The notes beneath the pieces were generated by a model. That model was not told the DNA's origin. It saw only the letters and a list, made by a program, of their open reading frames with translations, and did not search any database. Position numbers and translations under genes: made by a program. DNA of 64,000 nt, from positions 15,474,306 through 15,538,305 of the forward strand of contig JABAKD010000020.1 of the NCBI GenBank assembly GCA_012845835.1, in the 5' to 3' direction. This document shows positions 14,901 through 26,900 of this stretch, in pieces; the first letter of the stretch is position 1, and each line of letters starts with the position of its first letter. Origin of the DNA: Undaria pinnatifida (lineage: Eukaryota > Sar > Phaeophyceae > Laminariales > Alariaceae).

Positions 14901-17900
14901 GAGCCCCTCGGCGATGAAGTCGGCAGGGAAATTTCTCTCGAACTTTTCCTTGTTCTCGAAGGGGTAGTGGAGCTGCGCGTACGGCATGGAGCCGGACTCG
15001 AACCAGCAGTCGAAAACCTGTGGAAAAGAAGGAAGGACGCCGAAAAAACGACAGTACCGACAAGAAAACGGAATAGAAAAACAACACAACCAACAAAAGC
15101 AACAAGTCAAGAACGCTATAATTGGTGCCTTTTACCAGTATCGGTGCGAAAGCCAGTACAAATCAGGCATGTTTGATATGATACGAGGCAACAACGAACA
15201 AAGATGTGCACAAGGTCAACACACGTAAAACTTTGTGTCACCAGCATCAAAGCAAAACATCAGCACACTAACCATGTTTAATAATATACCAGTAAGTCAA
15301 GCATGATTCGTGTGATACACGGAGAGACAGTGAACGGACTAAATGACAAAGTTGATGTAAACAAACCAATGAGAACGTGAGGCTTTCCAATTTCCAATCT
15401 ACCACCACACTGTATCCAAGTCATTCCAATTTCAGTTTAACGCCTGTTCAGCTGGAAACCCATTTATTTTACAAATAACTTGGAATAAGTATCGGGAGTG
15501 GTTTTGGGCCTTCAAATAAAAGGGTCAAGGCGATGAATTCGAACCGAACCATATCAAAAGGCGAAAAAAAGCTGGGACAAAAAAGCTGTCCTGGCAATTA
15601 CCGAAGCCAACACCCCCTCTCAATGATTTTCAACTACTGCTCTAGCTTTTTCCGTATCCCGCAAGTATACTAGCTCTGTCCGTATTCCGGTTGGTTCCCG
15701 TCAACAACACAAGCAAACGCCCGCCACGGTGTTAATATCTTGACCCTCCCTCACCTCCTCGACCCTTTTGAGATCGCCCTTTCCTTTCTTGGAGGGGATG
15801 GTGATGTGGTCCACATTTTCTCGGTGAAGGTCCGTCACCTGTTCATCAGCAGGCAATCACCATATTATATCGATATATTTCATCAGTGTTATCAGAGCGA
15901 ATATCTTACGCCACCAGAAGAAACAAGCAAGAAGGGCTGGGAGAAGGCAACAAGAAACAAACTTGTCCTTGAATCCTCCGGCACTTTTTCCAAGTTAAAA
16001 CTTTTCTCCCTCCATCAAAGTCAAACAGAATCAGGGGTAAGTGGTGTCGTCAAACGCGCAATCGCAACAAACGGAGCACTAATGAAACAAAACGCAAGGT
16101 GTCAAGTCACCCCTTATCGCCGATAGTTTCTTACGCCAAAAAACAGCATTAACAAAACGTCAACAACTACGCACTCGGTCTTCCAACAGCAAAGCAAAAC
16201 GCCCAGAGGCAGACAAAACACAAAAACTTCTAGAGACAGCCTAGACGAACGCGATGGTATTCACGAGCGAACATCAACATCGACCCACCAGCGAAAAGCC
16301 GCAGGAGAAAGAGTAAAGCGTGAGAGCGAAGAGGACGCAGCATGTCTCACCTCGACACCGGAGAGCTCCATCAACATCGACCCACCAACAAAAAGCCGCA
16401 GGAAAAAGAATCAAGCGTGAGAGAGCCAAGAGGAAGCAGCATGTCTCACCTCGACACCGGATAGCTCCTTAAGCTCCGCGATGGAGCCGATGGCCACCAT
16501 CTCTTCTCCGTCGTCGCTGATCCACATCGGCATCGGAGTGCCCCAAAAGCGGTTGCGAGAAACTGACCAGTCCTTCGCGTTCTCGAGCCTGTAAAGACCA
16601 AGGGTACGAGTGGTATCAATTTATATATATATATTTTTTTTTTCATCCTCCGGCGGATGGGAAAAAAGGATGAAGCTCGCAACACTTCCACGCATTTTCA
16701 AAAACGTGTCGTGTGTCGATTTAACTCAGTTGCTTTCGCAACTCATACAAGAGAAAATACCAAGGTTTCTCATGAAAAAAACCATCAATCACACATTATG
16801 CTACTAAACTACCAGTACCCCTGAAAATAAAATCATCTCAGCAGGCCGTGTTTTTCTTCTCTTGCATCTGCTACTACACGCATACAGCCATGCCACGGGA
16901 CACTTGACAGTAGATGCACTATTGTGCAAAAAAGGGAGGGGCATGGCACAAACGTTCAGGACGTGTCCGCATACAGAAGCACACATTGTATCAAAAGAAT
17001 ACGTTAAAAGTGCAACGAAGGAACTATGAAGCTAGGAAAACCAATGATCCCCACATACGTATAGCGATCCAACGATCTCTACCAACAAACCTCACCAGTT
17101 TTGAAATCGCTTCTCCTTGACAAAGTTGGGGACCCAGTAGGTCTGCGCATTGCTTGCGAGAAGCTTGTCGCGGATGGATTCCACCGCGACAAACCAGGAC
17201 GGGACGGCCTTGTAGATCAGGGGGGTATCCGACCTGTAGCAAAACGGATAGCTAAAAAGAAGAAACAACGGAAAGACGAAACGACAATTGGGGCAATCAG
17301 TACAACACTTTGACACTCGAAACTTGATCGAATTGACCTGATTGATGATGTCAACGGGGCACGACCCCCCCCTACCCCCCCGACCGTCAAACAGCTAGCT
17401 ACTCGAGAATTGATTTGGTTGATATCGAATCGAAGCTGAGAATAAATAAAGCCGAACGCAACAACCTAAATAAAATCAAACGAAAAAAGTAACAGCATTA
17501 TTTGTCGATTGCACGGCAATCGATATTTTGATAACCTTGGTAGCCGTAGCTATGGATAAGCGACTCTTGGAATAGCTGCCAAAACCCAACGATAGGAAAC
17601 CAACACAAAAAAATTGTATTCATTGGTTGAGATAAAAATAAATCGTGGTGATTGACCAGATTCAATTCATGGGACTGAAATGAAACTAAACCTTTTGGTA
17701 CCAAGGCGCTGCCGAAAACATATCAGCAATTCTTGCTGCAAGAAACAAACAAACGCACAAAAAACAAGTTGTAAGTATTAAAGAAATCCAACGAAAGCAA
17801 GAGTAGAAAAAGAAATAAAAACACCACGCAAAATCATTCCTACAACAAAAAACACCGGAACCGCCTGATTCTCAACCTTCTCCACCTTTCAAAAACGCAC

Positions 17901-20900
17901 CCATATGCATCAATTCATGCATACGTAACATACATACCTGTGAACGTAGCTGTCCTTCGAAACGAGCCGGCCCTTGGCCTTTATCTCGTCGCACAGACCC
18001 TTGTCGGCCGCCTTTACGTTCTGGCCCGCGTACCCGACCACTTCTTCGGTGAAGAGCCTGACAAACACAACGGATGAGAAGGAAGGGTGTAATAAAGCTT
18101 TACGGTCAGAACACCACAAACACCCCGATGAACCAGCAGCATACCGTACCAGCCCGCTCACAAGCAAGAAAATAGTTAAAAACAGCAAAAAAAAACCAAA
18201 AAAAAACGTAACAATCAACAAAGCGGCGAAATCATACCGTTGGAGTCTCCCTGGTACAGCGCAGGGGCTGTTCTAACACGTGCCGATAACGCCACATGGC
18301 ATGGAAACCCGATAACATTGCAATTAACATCAAGCCCCCACGACACAAAACACCTCCCTCGCCAGACAAAAATCCTACCCCTAATCCAAGCTGTTGTGGA
18401 AACGCATATTCTCTCTCTCACAAAAGCCGCCAAAACTTACCCGTTAGAGTCTACGGGGCAGGGGATATCTTCGGCCTTGTCGATGACGCCGAACGCCATA
18501 CAAACCCGGTAGTCATCCTCGCCGAACGCGGGTGACTTGAGGAAGGGGGGACGCCCGAAAGTGCACCAAGGCAAGGGAAAGAGCGCAGAGATGTACATTA
18601 TTGTGATATTTTTCAATCCTTTCACCACAGTGACCGTCATCAAGGAGCAGTCATCTCATCCCTACATTCCGTATGGGTTAGCTCCATGCATGGTGAAAAA
18701 CACAGTAATATATTTTAGGAAGCAGAAAAAAGCGGCAATGTCAGCAAAGGTGCGCTCCAGATACAACCATACATGCCATACTTGCGCGGTTGTATCGATA
18801 CCTGTTAACCTCGTATGATGTCACATACCACATACTTCGAAGAACGAAAACAGCGGGTTTAGCAAACTTATGCATGATAACGAAGTAGCAAGGACAACCC
18901 TTTGGACAAATAACGCGAAGAGACTCACCGTATACCAAAACCACGCAATATGAGCCCATACGCCTGTACACACGCGAAAAAGCGTAAAGGAAGCAGCAAA
19001 ACTACATGGAACCCAGAAGCCTCCGATGTTTCACCTCTCTTCAGGACCACCAAAATCACCCCACACTAACTGCAAGTCACATGTATGTCCCCACAAACGT
19101 GAAAAACAAAAAACGCTTCTAAACGGGATAACATTCGCAGAAGGCAAAAAGAAAAAACAATCACACATGAAAGGCGCCCTAAGCCCCCGCAAGAGCACCG
19201 AAAAAAACAGTCAGAGAACCTACAGCCGGTGGCTCTCATGGTGAAGAGTTCAAGCCATTCCTTGTTAACGGTTTTCATCATCCCGTCTCTTCTTCGTGTA
19301 TACAGACGCTGGCAAAGGTTGCGCGTCTTGTACCGTTGGTCGTCGGAAAACAATTCATGCCCCATACGGAAATCGTCAAGTTGTCGCAGAAACAGTCAGA
19401 GAACCTACAGCCGGTGGCTCTCATGGTGAAGAGATCAAGCCATTCCTTGTTGATGGTTTTCCTCATTCCTTCATCCACTTCCTGGTTACTTGTACGTATT
19501 AATAGTAGGTAATCGTATTGCGCAGCAGGCTGGCTACATACGCGTTTTACGCCACGAGAATATCTTCGAAATGATGCGTACGAGTGCTCGCGCTGGTCAT
19601 TTCTCGTACGCAAAACGCCCGAATCATTCCAATCAATACGCTATCGCGAGCACTCCCACGTGGCAGTTTGAAGCCGGTGGAGGAGCGCCTCATCTCTCTT
19701 GCACTGCTCTCCCACCTCCGCCACGCGGCGCTTGACGTACGCGTACCGGTTATGGAATTCCTTGTCCACCCTCGCCTCTCGCCGGTTCCAAGCCCGAGTG
19801 AGACAGCGCTTCTCCCGGTCCGTCAGCCCGAGGTCTACGATGCTAGCGGACCGGGAGAAGCGGTGTCTCACTCGGGCTTGGAACCGGCGAGAGGCGAGGG
19901 TGGACAAGAAATTCCATAACCGGTACGCGTACGTCAAGCGCCGCGTGGCTGAGGTGGGAGAGCAGAGCAAGAGAGATGAGGCGCTCCTCCACCGGCTTCA
20001 AACTGCCACGTGGGAGTGCTCGCGATAGCGTATTGATTGGAATGATTCGGGCATTCGTGTACGAGTAATGACCAGCGCGAGCATTCGTACGCATCATTTC
20101 AGAGTTATTCTCGTGTCGTAAAACGCCTATGTAGCCAGCCTGCTGCGCAATACGAGTACCTCCTACTAACATACAGATTATATCACAAGAGTGTGTGTTC
20201 CTGTTGCAGCTGCACCCAAACGTCTTGAAATGCAATTGGCACGCATTGCACGAGCTTTTCCAAGTGCAAACATGACATAACTGGGACTGTGGAGGAGGTA
20301 TTCGCCGCGAATCGATGGTGGGAATTTTGCTCACGGCAGGATGAATAACAAATTCGCTGTGCCCCGCTCAATTTTTCGAGTTCGGACCTGAAATCTTGAC
20401 ACGTGATTCGCATCAATATTTCAAGCAACTGAGTTAAATCGACACACGACGCGTATGAAAATACGTGGAAGTGTGGTGAGCTAAATCTTTATTTTTCCCC
20501 ATCCGCCGGAGGATGAAAAAAAACAAAAAACAAAAAACACTCCCTTCTGATCATCTCGGAAAAAAAAAAATCATGCCGACTTACGGCGGGTCAAAATAAT
20601 TCTGAAATAGTAATTGGAACAAAATCCACACAGAGGAACCGAAAATCAAGCGAGCGCGAGGAAAGCATCAGGTACAATTTATTAAACAATGCTTTAAAGT
20701 GTCCTACATAGAATCACAACACCGCCCAACACCGCACACAATTACGAAACCACTTGAAACATCCGTAAACCCACCAGACACGTGTCGTGAAAAACGGCCT
20801 TTACCTTATACAGCTGTGCAACGCGCGCAAAGCAGCATGGCGATACGTCACTGCGCCAATGTCAAAAGGCGGCATCTTGGGCCTGTGACGGACCGCCGTC

Positions 20901-23900
20901 TAGACGTTGTACACTAATTTGGTTCAAGATGGGAGCTGGTGAAGGTGTAACTGACGCCTGTGACGACCGCCGTCTAGACGTACTATACTAGTTCTAGTAC
21001 GGTAGATCGTGAGGGTGTGTCTGACGGTGCTCAAAGTTGTCGTCTCTTTGTCCTATATATGATAGGACCTAGCAAAGATCATAGCTTTCGTTGTTTTTTG
21101 AGTCGTTAAAAAGCAAATCAAAACATACGGGGAAACTGAAATTGAGGCGGCAACAGTCAGGGAACCAACCCACAGCCATTTTTTTTTCTTCACATACATC
21201 TACTTTCCAGCTTCTGGACAAGCCGTGGTCACAGACAGGTGTCGTTCGTCCAGTCTCCCCCCCGATTCTTGCCTTCAACTTTTTTTTGATTTTTTATCGC
21301 GCATAGGGTTCAGCAATCCCACTCCTCGTCGATTTTCATTGAGTGTTGCTAACTCACGTCTGCTCTCGCACTTTCCGCAAGTCAATTTGTGCACAAGAAA
21401 AAGTCCCCACGAATTTATACGAGTATGTACTTGGGGGATTCGAACTCACGAAACTGACCTATACCAGGCTCAAGGACACCTGATACGCCACCGGGGCGAC
21501 CGGCTACAGCCATATGGGGAGGTTGCGAAATTGTCGCAGAAACAGTCAGAGAACCTACAGCCGGTGGCTCTCATGGAGAAGAGATCAAGCCATTCCTTGT
21601 TTACGGTTTTCATCATTCCGTCTCGAATCCAGAAAAATACGACGTCTCGAATCCAGAAAAATACGACGTCTCGAATCCAGAAAAATACGACGTCTCGAAT
21701 CCAGAAAAATACGACGTCTCGAATCCAGAAAAATACGACGTCTCCAATCCAGAAAAATACGACGTCTCGAATCCAGAAAAATACGGCGAAGAGTGCGCAA
21801 GCCATTCTTCACTTTCGTACAAAGGCAGTCCAAACATAGATCTACACACGAAACATTAAATGGCAAGCACCACGAAACGTCAAAAACGTCAACCGCCAAG
21901 AGATACGCCGCACGATAGATGTTAGCTGCTGCAATCAACCACCAAGAGTTACGCCGCATAACGTCTGCAACCGCCTTCAACCATCAATAGTTACGCCGCA
22001 CAATGTCACTACCCGCCTTAGATACATGGGCATACTGGTAGCGAAGTGTCCACAACCAGCATACATAGGCGAAAACAAACTCCAAATAACGAGCGGCCAA
22101 ACGTCGGAGGTGTCTACAAGAGTATTGCAAGAGCTCCGCCTCGTCTCGAAAGGGATGCGCGTCAATGACCAGCTAGGGGACGCAAGAGAACGCATCCCTC
22201 CCCCTAGACATGCCGTACCTGGTGCACGATGCCAGTCCCGCTTTCGTTGGTGACGTAGTTGTCCTCGATAACCACAAACGACGCCTCGCGGTCGGCGAAG
22301 TAATCGAACATCGGCTCGTACTTGAGCCCCACCAGCTCCGATCCCTTGACCCTGCTCAACTCTGACAAGTAGTGCAAGAGAAGAAACGAAAATGGGGGTG
22401 GGGAGGGGAACATCGCGGAAAAATCGCAACAACGAAGCGCGTGGATCATGTTTAATATTTGAATGGAGAAGGGCGGCGGGCACGCCGCAAAGACACAACA
22501 CTGGTATACTCACGCAAAATAAGAAAAGGATAAAACACGCGTTTCCCCACACGCCGCTCTTCGCGAAAACAGATTTCATAAGCCCGGTCTGTTTCATGCT
22601 GGCCATGATATACTTTTCACCTTATACCATAGATTTTCTATTTTCGATTTCACACAGGGGTCCCGAGTTTTGCACGTTCTACATGTCAGCAGCTAAATTG
22701 CCAAACCGAGAAAAACAAAAATAATGAGTTAACAGAGTGAAAAAAAAGGGGAAGTAATAGACAAGGAGAGAGCTCAGAGTCTGGTTAACATAGATCGCTC
22801 ATTCGGGGGGCGGATCTTTTCCGAACATTGCTGCGCGGTCGGCTCCGTATCCCCTTTTTTCTTCGGTGTTAGTTGGAATGCAGTTTTCTCATCAGTGCTC
22901 TCTCTTCTCGCATACTATTGAACAAAATCCAACATACTTTGGTCCAACTTGACCGAACAATCCTATACAAACAAAATATTAAAAAAGACAGCATTGAACA
23001 TGAAACCCCGAAAATTGAACTAGAAAAAGCTTTCACGATCAATACAGCTGCACATATGCAAGACCTTTACATTGTCAGCATTTCACACACGTATAAAGCG
23101 CTTGATACTTGACCCGAAATCAAACCCATGAAAAGACATTAGGCCAACAGACTTCTATCACACAAACAATTGTCTAGGGGTATATAAAAGTTTGATCACG
23201 CATCATCAATTATTCAAAAAAGAACATGAGGCACAGGGCATACTTGGTACTATATTCAAACATAGCCCCCAAGTATGTACCTGGTATCATGTTTTAAACA
23301 ATATTTTTACACATGAAAGGAAATGCGCTTGACAAGGGGGGAGGGGGGAGAGAGCTAAGAGTCTGGTTAACAAAGGGTCACTCATCCACGGGGAGAGGCT
23401 TTTCCCGCGCATTGCTGCGCCGTCAAGCCCAAACAGCGCTTGTTCTTCGGTGTTTAGTTGGAATGCAGTTTTCTCATCACGGCTCTCTCCCCTCCTTGAC
23501 CATACAGATACAGACACACATATCGGTACATATTACACCAAGCCCCTAATTCTCTAGTTTGGAGGTCAAAAACAGATAATCAACATTGTAGGAACATTTA
23601 GTCAACGTTGTAAAAATATGCTATATACCAGTATACCAGTACACGAGCCATGTGTTTGTCTAGACCGACCAGTTCTTGAAACAAAAAGTATCGCTAAACA
23701 AACACTGGCAAGAAAAAACAATGGAGTACGCACGCCGCACCGGAACAAACCATCTCAGGAAAAAGCGGCCATCCAATCAGAGGCGAAAAACATAACGAAG
23801 AGGGTTTTGTACAACGATACAGGCATATCAACAGGGAAACTAGGGTTGCTGGGACAAAACATCAGGCATGAAAAAAAAAAACGGGGGTTTGGACAAGAGA

Positions 23901-26900
23901 TATGCATATAGAAAATATAGAAACAGAAAAGGGGGATGGACAAGAAAGGAAAAGGGTAAGCGGGCGCTCAGACATCCAAGGAAGATTGTGGCCCCAGGCT
24001 CGAACGCAAAAACCCGGCAGGGCGCGTGAGCGTCGGCGGTTTCACTGCGAATGAATTACGGGAATAAAAGTCATCACAGCGCCCTTTTCTCAGTTACATT
24101 TTCGTTCGTCAGTCTTTACTTTTCCACCTCAACATGTGCCTCGTCGATATTTTCCGACAAGCCGACGTCACAGGATTCTTGGCGGGTTTCCGGGTACACA
24201 TGGCACCCGAGTACCATCAACACCCAGCAGATGTGGTAGTCTATATACCCGAGTACCATCAACACCCAGCAGATGTGGTAGTCTATACACCCGAACACCA
24301 TCAATCCCCAGCAGATGTGGTACCAGAGTATCATCAATACCAAGCAAAAGTGGTGCCCGAGTATCTATCAACAATTCCAAGCCGATGTGGCAGGCGAGTA
24401 ACATCGATTCTCAGCAGCTGTGCTACTTGCGAACCCTAGACCATGTCAGACAAAAATTAACGTCAACGTACAATAAAGAAGCCGGAAAATGGGGTTTGGA
24501 CAACATAAAGGCGAGAACAAAAAGGAGATTGGGGGGGTGGAGGTGGACGAGAGAAAAGCGGGCGCTCAGACATCCAAGGAAGATCGGTGCCCCAGGCTCG
24601 AACGCAAAACCCGGCAGGGCGCGTGAGCGTCGGCGGTTTCACTGCGAATGAATTATGGGAATACAAGTCATCATAGCGCTCGCCTCGTGTCCCCCCACCC
24701 CATCTGAAAAGACTTGTACCAGCATGTATATCGAACTAAGCGCCAATTCGATGCGGCTGGCGGGTAAGGCTGCCGCGCATGCTGGCGGGCCTTACATAGG
24801 TGTGTTGCCTGCCGACGGGTCTTTCATGTTTCCCCCGCTGGATCGTGTTAATTTTCAGGGCCTAACTTCACGGTACGAGTACGACACTAATCTAATAATT
24901 TGGTTTTATAATCTCTCACACCACAAGCACGCAGAATACTCGTGACGGTGCTTGATGCTTGTGCCTACTTTCTCGCACATGGATGACAGCAACCGGTGAG
25001 TTGCTCTTGTTTTCTGGTGTGGCCACTCCAGAGACCGCAATGGGTATTAGTAGGTTACTGCCTCGTGGGTTACTTACAATGTTCACACTACGTGATACCC
25101 GGTACCTGATACGTAGCAACCGCGCAAACGATACATACACTACATGGCCATGGCGCGCCGGATTTCTCCATTTCTAGTAAGAAAAAGGCCACACCAACTG
25201 CAGATCAGAGACTAAATCATATCATAACTTGGTGGGGTTCCTACATGCGTTGTGCGTCATTTGAAGAAGCCCCCCCCCCCCCCCCCCCCCCCCGGTGTAT
25301 GGTATGTAGCAACATACTTTGTATCGGTATGATACAACACGCAAAATCGACGAGAAGTGGGACTGCTGAGCCCTATGCGCGATAAAAATTAAAGGCAAGA
25401 ACCGGTGGGGGGAAAGGGACAACACCTGTGACCACGGCTTGTCCAGAAGCTGGAAAGTAGACGAGTATGAATGAAAAAAAAAACAAGACAAGAAAAAACA
25501 CGCTCGCAGCACACCCAGGAGCATGATGCCCCTGGAGCGAGTTAACCTGTTGGCGCTCACTTCCGCACACCAAAATCCAATGCCCCCCCTCCGTTAACCA
25601 CTACCAGGTATGCCTCGACACTATCCTCGCATGCGAATAAGCTACATGGCACTCCGCTCTAGGTCGGTTCCCTAAGCGGTGACATCTTCCCCTTCTTAAT
25701 GACAGCAAATTTTGATGATGATAGCGCTCAGACATCCAAGGAAGATTGGAGCCCCAGGCTCGAACGCAAAAACCCGGCAGGGCGCGTGAGCGTCGGCGGT
25801 TTCACTGCGAATGAATTATGGGAATACAAGTCATCATAGCGCCATCAATCAAGTCATCAAGCAAGTCTCCGCACAATACTTCACCTACAACGGCATTTCT
25901 ATTTCGTCTCCCTCGACCCTCAGACAAAGAAACCACACAACAAGAATCATCAACAGAAACATCTCTATTGCATTTGTGGACACTCCCACAAACACGGCTA
26001 CATGTATATCTCGACACCTAGTACGTGAGCATCTTTAACATACAGAATATCTTGAAACAGACGGTATGCATCAATCATGTTCACGCCAACACCCCCGCTA
26101 TAGGTTCTCAACATTCTGCCGCTGACGCCCGACAAACTCCTGGTGCGAAAAGCGCTCGTTGGGCGCTTGCGTTTTTGTTAAATATTTCTTCAATCTACTG
26201 GAGAGGCGAAAAAACAACTTATACATACTAGAGTAAGATCAAGTGAAGGAGCGGGGGTGGTGGTCGCGTCCAACAGTAATCAAAACCCGGTCTCCTACGA
26301 AGCAGGTTCGCTAGGGTTGGGCACTACGTCACTCGTGCTAGGATAGAGGTACAAATACAACATTCTGGGTAAAGATGTGTTAAGAAAGACGAGGCTTTCT
26401 CGTGAACCCAAAATCGTCCACATCTCATTTTTGCAGCAAGAAGAGTACCTGGTATGACTTTCTTGTATACCTAGGCGGTGGTGGTGCAGCGTTCGTTAAT
26501 CGGGCGGCGCTTTGATTTTCATTATAATCAGTTTCTGGGTGGGGTATATAGCTCATGGATAACAATCGTGCACCCCTATCGATAGCGTATGTCACAAAAG
26601 TGCCTTCGAAGGGCAATCAGCGGATACAAAAGCGCCCTCGAAGGGCAATCAGCGGATACCAAAGTGCCTTCGAACGGCAATCAGTACATACAAACGCGCC
26701 TTCGAAGGGCAGTCAGTATACTGCCTTGCAGCAGCGTTTCTATTCTAAGACGTGCGTACATCTGAACAACCTACTGGCAGCATCTACTGGGAGGCTCCAA
26801 GCAGTAGATTACCTAGTGGCAGGAAATACCGTGCAAATGACCAACCCCAACGTTTGCTCCAAGGCAACAACACAAAAATCAACACAAAAAAGCCAGTACA

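Larger units (their letters stand above)
19206..21620 (+). repeat. Three copies of an 80 bp repeat in IleRS intron 8
   Basis: Copies at about 19206-19285, 19389-19470 and 21538-21618 sharing AACAGTCAGAGAACCTACAG, CCGGTGGCTCTCATGG and AAGCCATTCCTTGTT. The first two are 183 bp apart. Confidence 0.8.
18536..22218 (-). other. IleRS intron 8, 3.7 kb with palindrome and SINE
   Basis: Carries a 670 bp palindrome, three copies of an 80 bp repeat (about 19206, 19389 and 21538), an A-tailed element, a tRNA-headed SINE and a 24 bp tandem array. The flanking exons join in phase 0 (GIVHQ to SPAFGEDDY). Confidence 0.8.

Noticed and set aside
21225-21839. 204-codon ORF
   Set aside because: Runs across a SINE, an 80 bp repeat and the 24 bp tandem array; the repeated SRIQKNTT comes from the array.
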